Shown: positions 6,005-10,603 of the stretch, one piece after another | How the letters are laid out: every line of letters begins with the position of its first letter | How positions within the stretch are numbered: the stretch's first letter is position 1 | From: CAZTLI01 sp964614375 | GTDB lineage: Bacteria; Chloroflexota; Anaerolineae; Aggregatilineales; Phototrophicaceae | Assembly (NCBI GenBank): GCA_964614375.1 | Contig: CAZTLI010000162.1 | Location: 1-10,603, forward strand | Direction: 5' to 3' | Length of the DNA: 10,603 nt | The notes under the pieces: generated by a model | Seen by the model: the letters and a program-made list of their open reading frames with translations, nothing else | What the model was told of the DNA's origin: nothing | Database searches by the model: none | Position numbers and translations under genes: made by a program

Positions 6005-6709
6005 TTAGGCTGACCGCTCGCGCCGGGCATGATAGGCCGCCACCACCGATGACGCCGGACTCCATGCAAACCAATCGGGAAAGGCGCGAGTCAGATTGGG
6101 CAGGCCATCCACACGCACATGCTCACTCTCGACAGCTTGCTGGTAGGTGATACGCCCTAACCACACTTTAAAAAACGTGCTCAAATCCGCCCGCACCAGC
6201 ACATTGATGTCATAACCCGGATCGGTGATACACAGGTCAACATTTTCGGGTGTCAGCACCAGCCAAAAGGTATCGGACTTCGCGCCATAAAAGTCGAACT
6301 GCACGACGGTGCGGTCTTCGGGCAAACGGTTATGGTTAACGCGATTGTGTACCCACCACATCAACAGCAGCGGGTCGAGCTGTTCGACCGACGGGTCGCC
6401 AAAGGCCCATTTCGTGCCCCAGACCAAAAACGCATGGATGATGTCATTTAAATCCTGGCCGGCGTCCGTCAGACAATAGGCCGTGGATTGGCGTCCGTTG
6501 TCGGTGAGCTGCTTTTCGATGAGGCCAAACGTCTGTAACTGCTTCAATCGCTGCGACAGCAACCCGCGCGACAAGCCCGGCAGCCCGCGTTGTAAATCGT
6601 TGAAGTGCTGCGTCCCCGTCAGCATGTCGCGGATGATGAGCAGCGTCCAGCGATCACCGAGAATTTCCAGCGCCTGCGCTACCGGGCAATATTGACCATA
6701 CTTCGCCAT
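6005..6709 (-). CDS. HxlR-family transcriptional regulator with C-terminal ligand-like domain
   Basis: A 234-residue DNA-binding protein. Residues 1-105 form the HxlR winged helix: YGQYCPVAQALEILGDRWTLLIIRDML with the family CP...GDRW element, then FNDLQRGLPGLSRGLLSQRLKQLQTFGLIEK, the recognition helix region. HxlR proteins usually end near residue 110-130; here about 110 residues more follow (ending in ITYQQAVESEHVRVDGLPNLTRAFPDWF), which resemble the SCP2-like sterol-carrier fold often fused to this subgroup, perhaps a hydrophobic ligand pocket. The ATG at 6709 was chosen because GGAGG lies 4 nt upstream and it gives the usual N terminus; a frame-open ATG at 6778 lies upstream of the probable -10 and is rejected. 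It is divergent from a SAM methyltransferase gene 102 bp away. C8 could be redox active, as in some relatives; this is inference. Confidence 0.85.
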   Translation of the reverse strand: MAKYGQYCPVAQALEILGDRWTLLIIRDMLTGTQHFNDLQRGLPGLSRGLLSQRLKQLQTFGLIEKQLTDNGRQSTAYCLTDAGQDLNDIIHAFLVWGTKWAFGDPSVEQLDPLLLMWWVHNRVNHNRLPEDRTVVQFDFYGAKSDTFWLVLTPENVDLCITDPGYDINVLVRADLSTFFKVWLGRITYQQAVESEHVRVDGLPNLTRAFPDWFAWSPASSVVAAYHARRERSA

Positions 6710-6723
6710 ACGTCCTCCAATCG

Positions 6724-6738
6724 GTTCATTTTTTGAAC
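6724..6738. promoter_or_regulatory. Perfect palindrome GTTCA-N5-TGAAC, probable operator
   Basis: GTTCA (6724-6728), five T residues, TGAAC (6734-6738) form an exact 15-bp dyad between the two divergent genes. It covers the -35 hexamer of the plus-strand promoter and lies in the 5' leader of the regulator gene, so a bound HxlR dimer could block both. The dyad length suits a dimeric winged-helix protein. Confidence 0.55.
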
Positions 6739-6761
6739 TAGTCTCACATCGACAGTATAGC
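6733..6761 (+). promoter_or_regulatory. Probable promoter of the SAM methyltransferase gene
   Basis: TTGAAC (6733-6738, four of six matches to TTGACA), a 17-bp spacer and TATAGC (6756-6761, four of six) fit a sigma-70-type promoter. A start near 6768 gives a 44-nt leader carrying AGGAGA in front of the ATG at 6812. Confidence 0.5.
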
Positions 6762-6769
6762 ATACGCTG
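6753..6769 (-). promoter_or_regulatory. Imperfect dyad over the -10 of the HxlR-family gene
   Basis: CAG-TA-TA-CTG positions of this 17-bp stretch are symmetric (five of eight pairs). On the minus strand it includes TATACT (6754-6759), the likely -10 of the regulator gene, placed 45 bp before its ATG; -35 is poor. On the plus strand it overlaps the -10 of the divergent methyltransferase promoter, so both promoters overlap head to head. Confidence 0.4.
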
Positions 6770-6811
6770 GCCATGCACTATCGAAACCCTATCTACACAG
6801 GAGATAACATC

Positions 6812-7609
6812 ATGAACGATGCAGATCGTGGACAGGTCAATCAGAACGCGGCGCAGATTTATGAGACATTTTTTGTGCCCGCGTTATTTGACCAGTGGCC
6901 TGCACACATCATTCAGACAACGGGGATTCAACCCGGTCAGCGGGTGCTGGATGTGGCTTGCGGTACGGGCATACTCGCGCGGCAGGTCAGCGATTGTGTG
7001 GGCACAGCGGGGACGGTCACAGGCATAGACAGCAACAAAGGGATGCTGGCAGTTGCCGAAGCCAAAGCCCCACATATTACCTGGCAGTATGGCAAGGCCG
7101 AGTCGCTGCCATTTGACGACCACAGTTTCGATGCGGTGGTGAGCCAGTTCGGTTTGATGTTCTTTGAAGACCGTTCGGCAGCCCTGCGCGAAATGTGGCG
7201 CGTCCTCCGGCCTGGCGGGACGTGTGCTGTCGCGGTGTGGGATAAGCTGGAAAATACACCCGGCTATGCGGCGATGGTCACATTACTGGAAAAGCTGTTT
7301 GGCGAACAGCTTGCGCTGGGCTTGCGTGCGCCGTTTGTCCTGGGCGATGTCGCCGAATTGCAATCGCTGTTCAACGAAAGCGGCCTGTCGCAAGCCACAA
7401 TCACCACCTATGCCGGTACGGCGCGCTTTGCGTCGATTAAAGATTGGGTGTATATCAACATTAAGGGCTGGGTATTGGCGGATGCGCTGGATGACGACCA
7501 GTTTAATCAACTGCTGCGCGCCGCCGAACAATCCTTCACCGCCTATGTGACGGATAGGGGCACGGTGGCGTTCGATGCTCCCGCGCACATCATCACAGTC
7601 ACCAAATAG
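6812..7609 (+). CDS. Class I SAM-dependent methyltransferase (UbiE/Methyltransf_11-like)
   Basis: A 265-residue cytosolic methyltransferase. The Rossmann core is complete: motif I VLDVACGTG at 45-53, the acidic ribose-binding D73 in VTGID, AESLPFDDHSFDAVVSQFGLMFF as motifs II/III around residues 92-114, and REMWRVLRPGG as post-motif. The remaining 130 residues form a variable substrate-binding domain that I cannot assign to a substrate. AGGAGA lies 7 nt before the ATG at 6812; the upstream in-frame ATG at 6773 lacks such a site and lies at the predicted transcription start. The gene is divergent from an HxlR-family regulator and shares overlapping promoters with it, so it is probably the regulator's main target; a role in detoxifying or modifying a small molecule sensed by that regulator is inference. 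Confidence 0.88.
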   Translation: MNDADRGQVNQNAAQIYETFFVPALFDQWPAHIIQTTGIQPGQRVLDVACGTGILARQVSDCVGTAGTVTGIDSNKGMLAVAEAKAPHITWQYGKAESLPFDDHSFDAVVSQFGLMFFEDRSAALREMWRVLRPGGTCAVAVWDKLENTPGYAAMVTLLEKLFGEQLALGLRAPFVLGDVAELQSLFNESGLSQATITTYAGTARFASIKDWVYINIKGWVLADALDDDQFNQLLRAAEQSFTAYVTDRGTVAFDAPAHIITVTK

Positions 7610-7622
7610 ACACTTAGACTCT

Positions 7623-7669
7623 ATCGGGACTGAGACCGCATGGTCAACAGTATCGCCTTCAGTCCCGAT
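7623..7669. repeat. 11-bp perfect inverted repeat with nested hairpin
   Basis: ATCGGGACTGA (7623-7633) is the exact reverse complement of TCAGTCCCGAT (7659-7669). Inside the loop, GACC-GCAT-GGTC (7634-7645) is a second perfect hairpin. It starts 13 bp after the methyltransferase stop codon, where a terminator is expected, but lacks a U-run on the plus strand. Its right arm encodes the SPD of the WD40 relic. Confidence 0.5.
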
Positions 7670-7735
7670 GACTGCCTGCTGGCACTCGGCTTCGGCAACG
7701 GCGAAATCCAATTCCGGGGTTTGTCTCTGGCGTAG
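7640..7735 (+). pseudogene. Relic of a single WD40 repeat
   Basis: The frame from 7640 to TAG 7733-7735 reads MVNSIAFSPDDCLLALGFGN followed by GEIQFRGLSLA. V-NSIAFSPD-LLA-G-GNGEIQ is the classic blade of a WD40 beta-propeller (VNSVAFSPDG..LASGS.DG.I..W). Only one repeat survives; a stop TGA sits at 7631-7633 in the same frame and the WD dipeptide position reads FR. WD40 genes are abundant in Chloroflexota and similar phyla, so this is most likely the leftover of a larger propeller gene lost by deletion or by arrival of the adjacent restriction-modification genes. No other WD40 remnant is visible nearby. Confidence 0.65.
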
Positions 7736-7791
7736 GGTTGCCTGTTCCCGAATCAGAATTCACTTTCGATGTACGCCTCGCTTCCTGCGAG

Positions 7792-7820
7792 TTGCTGTAA
7801 CAGCATTCATTTACTATACT
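7792..7820 (+). promoter_or_regulatory. Probable promoter of the DNA methyltransferase gene
   Basis: TTGCTG (7792-7797), a 17-bp spacer and TATACT (7815-7820) form a moderate sigma-70-type promoter, 33 bp before the ATG at 7853. The -35 lies within a small palindrome TGCTG-TAA-CAGCA (7793-7805), and the -10 lies within a larger one (7812-7832). Confidence 0.5.
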
Positions 7821-7832
7821 TTTTGTATAGTA
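7812..7832. promoter_or_regulatory. Perfect palindrome over the -10 and start of the methyltransferase promoter, probable operator
   Basis: TACTATAC (7812-7819) and GTATAGTA (7825-7832) are exact inverted copies separated by five T residues. The element overlaps the -10 hexamer and the likely transcription start of the DNA methyltransferase gene, an ideal place for repression. ACTATAC also occurs in the operator of the C-R operon at 9722-9728, which suggests that the same C protein could act at both. Confidence 0.55.
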
Positions 7833-7852
7833 GATAGGGTATCCACAGCCAG

Positions 7853-8803
7853 ATGAGTGATTCCGTAACAGCACAATTTGCATTTGACTACCCTGCGACT
7901 CGGGTTGGAAAATCGCTGCTGATTCACGCCAATTGTATGGATTGGCTACACAAGATGCCTGAAAATTCTGTTCATGCAATCGTCACTGACCCGCCCTACG
8001 GAATCAAAGAATATACATCGGAACAACTAGAGAAACGTGAAAATGGCAACGGTGGCATCTGGCGAATTCCGCCCGCTTTTGATGGGAGTACCCGGTCACC
8101 TTTACCCCGTTTTACTGCATTGAGCAGCAAAGAATTAGATGTCCTCAAGGCCTTCTTCGCAGACTGGTCACAGCACATTGTCAGAGTGCTGCGTCCAGGG
8201 GGACATCTATTCGTCGCCAGTAATGCCTATCTGTCACACCTCATCTTTTCGACGCTAGCGAGTGATGAATTAGAATTTCGGGGTGAAATTATCCGTTTGG
8301 TTCGCACATTACGTGGTGGAGATAGACCCAAGAATGCAGAAGAAGAATTCCCCGACGTGTGTTCAATGCCAAGAGGCGGATATGAACCCTGGGGATTATT
8401 CCGAAAAACGTTGCCCAAAGGGATGACACTCAGAGATTGTTTGCGCGAATATGAAACAGGTGGATTACGGCGCAATCCAGATCGCAATCCTTTCACCGAT
8501 GTCCTTGAAAGCACAAGAACACCAAAGACAGAACGCGCGATAGCTGATCATCCCAGCCTCAAACCACAGTCGTTTCTGAGACAGATTGTGTATGCGTCTT
8601 TACCGTTGGGAACAGGGATTGTCGTGGATCCGTTTATGGGTTCAGGGTCAACTATTGCGGCAGCCGAAGCTGTAGGGTATTCGGCTATCGGTGTCGAAAT
8701 TCATGCCGGCTATTATCAACTCAGTCAAGACGCCGTACCAGCTTTGAGTCAACTGACAACCGATTTTGACCTGCCACAGCAATTGCCGCTGGCGCTGGAA
8801 TAA
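7853..8803 (+). CDS. Type II DNA methyltransferase, beta-class N6-adenine/N4-cytosine
   Basis: A 316-residue enzyme that methylates an amino group in a DNA recognition site and so protects the host from the partner endonuclease. The order of motifs, TDPPYG (catalytic motif IV) at 45-50 first and the SAM-binding VVDPFMGSGST (motif I) near 257-267, with GVEI after it, defines the beta class of the N6_N4_Mtase family. The region between (WRIPPAFDGS..., LRGGDRPKNAEEEFPDV..., HPSLKPQSFLRQIV) holds the target-recognition part. DPPY is more usual in N6-adenine enzymes, though not exclusive. The recognition site cannot be read from sequence. The start at 7853 has only a weak TAGGG upstream. It converges with the endonuclease gene; stops are 6 bp apart. 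Base composition is richer in A+T than the flanking genes, suggesting transfer. Confidence 0.92.
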   Translation: MSDSVTAQFAFDYPATRVGKSLLIHANCMDWLHKMPENSVHAIVTDPPYGIKEYTSEQLEKRENGNGGIWRIPPAFDGSTRSPLPRFTALSSKELDVLKAFFADWSQHIVRVLRPGGHLFVASNAYLSHLIFSTLASDELEFRGEIIRLVRTLRGGDRPKNAEEEFPDVCSMPRGGYEPWGLFRKTLPKGMTLRDCLREYETGGLRRNPDRNPFTDVLESTRTPKTERAIADHPSLKPQSFLRQIVYASLPLGTGIVVDPFMGSGSTIAAAEAVGYSAIGVEIHAGYYQLSQDAVPALSQLTTDFDLPQQLPLALE

Positions 8804-8809
8804 TATCTA

Positions 8810-9454
8810 CTAGTTTTCGTGAGATTGGTATATCCAGTTATCCACCATTTTTTGAAGTCCCGACTTGAGTACGCTGGCAGTGGGTGTCCGTCTGCTTGTG
8901 GCTGCACGTCCCGACTCACTCCAATCTGCTTTTGTCAATTGAGCGCCAACAACGCCAATAAATCGAAACTGACGTGGTGCTATGCTTCTCAATTTGTCAC
9001 GCTGACTGTTACAATCGAAGACGAACACCATCAGCCACACATCTTCAGCATTGTGTCCCTGCCAACCACTTTGATTACGTGATGCCTTGATTTCAATACC
9101 CTCAGCACCATGAAGCACTGCATCGTTTTCGTAGCGCCCAACCGGAAGCAAATCAGGATGCCCATTATGATACTGATTTTTCACAAGCGTCACGCAATAT
9201 TTGGTAATCGCTCCGTGCATAAATTCACCCACAAGACTCCTAAAATTTGCGGGCATCAGCATGGTTTCAAGACGATTCAACTGGCGTCCGTGTAGCTGCT
9301 GGTTGATAAAGCCCAGAAAATCTACGAAATCTTCCATTGCCCGACCAATATGTGCAATAGTGCAACCATAAGGAATTGAACAAACTGTGTTGAACCTGCC
9401 CTGTGCAACTGGAATAGGAATGCAGGCGGCTTTTTCTAAATCATCGTGTTTCAT
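8810..9454 (-). CDS. Type II restriction endonuclease, PD-(D/E)XK fold
   Basis: A 214-residue protein I do not recognise by name but which carries a clear nuclease active site: HP-D101 in GHPDLLPVGRYEND, then E121-I-K123 in AEGIEIKASR, the PD...(E)xK signature with about 20 residues between, followed by GWQGHN. An upstream glutamate (E77 in LVGEFMHG) could be the helix-borne ligand. No membrane segment or second domain is seen, so it is a short orthodox type II subunit. Its place beside a DNA methyltransferase and behind a C-type regulator supports the restriction role. The ATG at 9454 overlaps the regulator stop by 14 bp; a TTG at 9475 is an alternative start giving 7 more residues. AAGGA lies 13-14 nt before the ATG, rather far, so translation may be coupled to that of the upstream gene. 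Confidence 0.8.
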   Translation of the reverse strand: MKHDDLEKAACIPIPVAQGRFNTVCSIPYGCTIAHIGRAMEDFVDFLGFINQQLHGRQLNRLETMLMPANFRSLVGEFMHGAITKYCVTLVKNQYHNGHPDLLPVGRYENDAVLHGAEGIEIKASRNQSGWQGHNAEDVWLMVFVFDCNSQRDKLRSIAPRQFRFIGVVGAQLTKADWSESGRAATSRRTPTASVLKSGLQKMVDNWIYQSHEN

Positions 9455-9683
9455 TGTCAATATTGATTCCTTCAAATAGTGTTGTCAGTGTCATGTTTAG
9501 TGCGGAAGCAATGGCAGCTATATTTTTTAGGGAAACATTACGGTGTCCCCGTTCTATACTGCTGATATACGTGCGATCTAAACCACATTGTGCGGCGAAA
9601 TCTTCTTGAGAAATGCCTGCTGCAAGTCGTAGCTCTCGCACGCGTTTGCCAAATTTTAGAGAGAGGTTTTCATCTCGTGACAT
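9441..9683 (-). CDS. XRE-family controller (C) protein of the restriction-modification system
   Basis: An 80-residue protein made almost entirely of one XRE helix-turn-helix domain: FGKRVRELRLAAGISQEDFA, AAQCGLDRTYISSIERGHRN and VSLKNIAAIASALNMTLTTLF (residues about 11-70). The block GLDRTYISSIERG.RNVSL.NI is the hallmark of C proteins such as those of the AhdI and Esp1396I systems, which form dimers, activate their own operon at low level, repress it at high level and so delay the endonuclease until methylation is complete. It is the first gene of the C-R operon and overlaps R. No Shine-Dalgarno precedes the ATG at 9683; C genes are often expressed from leaderless messages, which may be the case here. 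A C-box-like operator lies 23-48 bp upstream. Confidence 0.88.
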   Translation of the reverse strand: MSRDENLSLKFGKRVRELRLAAGISQEDFAAQCGLDRTYISSIERGHRNVSLKNIAAIASALNMTLTTLFEGINIDNETR

Positions 9684-9705
9684 GGATTGAAGGTATCAAG
9701 CTGTA

Positions 9706-9731
9706 GTTCATGAGTCTGCGGACTATACGTC
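9706..9731 (-). promoter_or_regulatory. C-box-like operator of the C-R operon
   Basis: Read on the minus strand this is GACG-TAT-AGTC, then CGCA, then GACT-CAT-GAAC. The known C-box is GACT-N3-AGTC in two copies, with AGTCCG between them in the Esp1396I type. The distal box here matches seven of eight bases and the proximal box matches fully in its first half only, as expected for a weak second site. It sits 23-48 bp before the C gene start, the normal place for C-protein autoregulation. The central AGTC/GACT pair is itself symmetric. Confidence 0.6.
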
Positions 9732-9757
9732 AACTCCGTTCCTGCAATAGATTCCTC

Positions 9758-9776
9758 AAAAAACGGTGGTCGTTTT
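9758..9776 (-). terminator. Possible intrinsic terminator of the penicillin-binding protein gene
   Basis: On the minus strand AAAACG-ACCAC-CGTTTT is a perfect 6-bp stem extended by two further T residues, 7 bp beyond the stop codon. The stem is short and A/T-rich, so it would be a weak terminator, but its position between the PBP gene and the C-R operator is right. Confidence 0.45.
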
Positions 9777-9782
9777 CTTGGC

Positions 9783-10603
9783 CTACTGCCCGGCATCACG
9801 CGACGATGGCGGGGCATAATCGACGACGCTGAAGGGGATGGCGGCGCTGGTTCGTGTTGTGCCGTCGGCGAGGTGGGCGGTGGCGACCAGTTCGTGTGTG
9901 CCGCTTTCCAGCGTCCACCACAAAGCCCAGGGTTCGGCGGTGACTGTGCCAATGTCTACACCATTGAGCGTATAGGTGATCGACTGCGTGCCCGGCGGCG
10001 CGCCCACAGTCAAACGCAGCCGTTGGGTCTCGCGCGGGATAATCGGCGAAATCTCAAACACGGTATAGGGGTCGGGTTCAAGCAGGCGCAAACCTTCATC
10101 CGCATCCGGGATTTGCACCAGCGCACCCGACGGCGGTTGGCGTATCCCATTGCGCGCCGCCCAATCGCGCGCCTCCTGCGGCAGCACAACAAACACCTGA
10201 TTCACCACCCGGTCCGTCGGCGTCGTCTCATCCGCCAGCAGACCCGTCTGGCGGTCAATGGCAAACACCTGGTAAAACGTGTCATAAGTCGTCGGTTCGG
10301 TGCCGGGGATGAACAGTTCCGTCCGGCGCAGGGGACAGGCTTCCGTCGGCAGCAGACCACTCAACGCACACACTTCGACGCGCAGCAGCCCCGGCGGTTC
10401 GGTGAACGTCAATTCTGGCTGACCGATGAGCACGCGGCGCATGAAGGCGTTCCAGATTGGCCCCGCGCCGCTGATTCCGGTCACATCGACCATCGGCGTG
10501 TTATCGGCATTGCCCACCCACACGCCCACGACCAGATTCGGCGTATAGCCCATCACCCAATTATCGCGATAATCGGTGGTCGTCCCGGTCTTTGCCGCTG
10601 CCG
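9783..10603 (-). CDS. Class A penicillin-binding protein, C-terminal part (5' end outside the window)
   Basis: The frame is open to the right edge and ends at the stop in 9783-9785; 273 residues are visible. AAKTGTTTDYRDNW, encoded at about 10560-10601, holds the KTG(T) motif of the transpeptidase active site, and YTPNLVVGVWVGNADNTPM is the usual next strand of bifunctional PBP1A/1C enzymes that polymerise and cross-link peptidoglycan outside the membrane. GPIWNAFMRRVL follows. The last ~85 residues (from about ISPIIPRETQRL: YTLNGVDIGTVTAEPWALWWTLESGTHELVA) form an Ig-like domain resembling the PBP C-terminal BiPBP_C type, with the W-W and G-H-L pattern. The GTG at 10556 is internal, since the KTG motif lies upstream of it. 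It is the host gene bordering the restriction-modification island. Confidence 0.9.
   Translation of the reverse strand, partial: AAAKTGTTTDYRDNWVMGYTPNLVVGVWVGNADNTPMVDVTGISGAGPIWNAFMRRVLIGQPELTFTEPPGLLRVEVCALSGLLPTEACPLRRTELFIPGTEPTTYDTFYQVFAIDRQTGLLADETTPTDRVVNQVFVVLPQEARDWAARNGIRQPPSGALVQIPDADEGLRLLEPDPYTVFEISPIIPRETQRLRLTVGAPPGTQSITYTLNGVDIGTVTAEPWALWWTLESGTHELVATAHLADGTTRTSAAIPFSVVDYAPPSSRDAGQ

Noticed and set aside
6710..6778. Upstream ATG extension of the HxlR-family gene
   Set aside because: The GGAGG site and family N terminus point to 6709; the extension covers the operator and promoter.
7283..7711. Open frame of 142 codons on the minus strand
   Set aside because: Antisense to the SAM methyltransferase, without any family-like motif.
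9656..9782. Open minus-strand frame between the PBP stop and the C gene (reads PPFFEESIAGTELTY)
   Set aside because: It is a continuation of a shadow frame through the PBP gene and overlaps the C-box operator; I recognise no family.

Overview
The window is about 10.6 kb of moderately GC-rich bacterial chromosome, densely packed with genes on both strands. Gene content (a DUF4256 protein, a large GT-C-like membrane protein, a BtrH/DUF4872-like protein, a relic of a WD40 repeat, a class A penicillin-binding protein with a C-terminal Ig-like domain) and the recurring -10 sequence GGCTATA(C/G) suggest a free-living Chloroflexota/Anaerolineae-type bacterium. That assignment is inference from style of gene content; no marker gene is present to prove it. 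The presence of a class A PBP says the cell makes peptidoglycan.

Layout. (1) 1-264: 3' end of a DUF4256 gene, convergent with a 608-residue polytopic membrane protein (430-2256, minus) across a spacer carrying CTTTGCG-type degenerate repeats. (2) 2257-2619: a spacer with divergent promoters and a stretch capable of long-range base pairing. (3) 2620-4261: a tight three-gene plus-strand unit of LysE-family exporter, cation-dependent O-methyltransferase and a small S24/LexA-peptidase-like protein that looks internally shortened. (4) 4317-4532: a near-consensus sigma-70 type promoter driving the signal recognition particle RNA (4.5S, ffs), which no protein-level annotation would show. (5) 4621-5835 minus: BtrH N-terminal-domain/DUF4872 protein. 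(6) 6005-7609: a divergent pair, an HxlR-family regulator (minus) and a class I SAM methyltransferase (plus), sharing a short control region with a perfect palindrome and overlapping promoters. (7) 7640-7735: remnant of a WD40 repeat. (8) 7792-9731: a complete type II restriction-modification system, visibly richer in A+T than its surroundings: DNA methyltransferase (plus), PD-(D/E)XK endonuclease (minus) and an XRE-type controller (C) protein (minus), with a C-box-like operator in front of the C-R operon and palindromes in the methyltransferase promoter. (9) 9783-10603 minus: C-terminal part of a class A penicillin-binding protein, whose coding region runs off the right edge.

How parts work together. 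The restriction-modification island is the most system-like element. C and R are co-transcribed and overlap by 14 bp (or 35 bp with an upstream TTG start), the M gene is convergent with them and ends 6 bp away, and the heptamer ACTATAC/GTATAGT recurs in both the M promoter palindrome and the C-R operator. This fits the known C-protein timing circuit, in which the host is methylated before the endonuclease accumulates. The HxlR/methyltransferase pair looks like a second self-contained regulatory unit in which the regulator could repress its own promoter and that of its neighbour. I saw no CRISPR array, tRNA, complete insertion sequence or phage gene.
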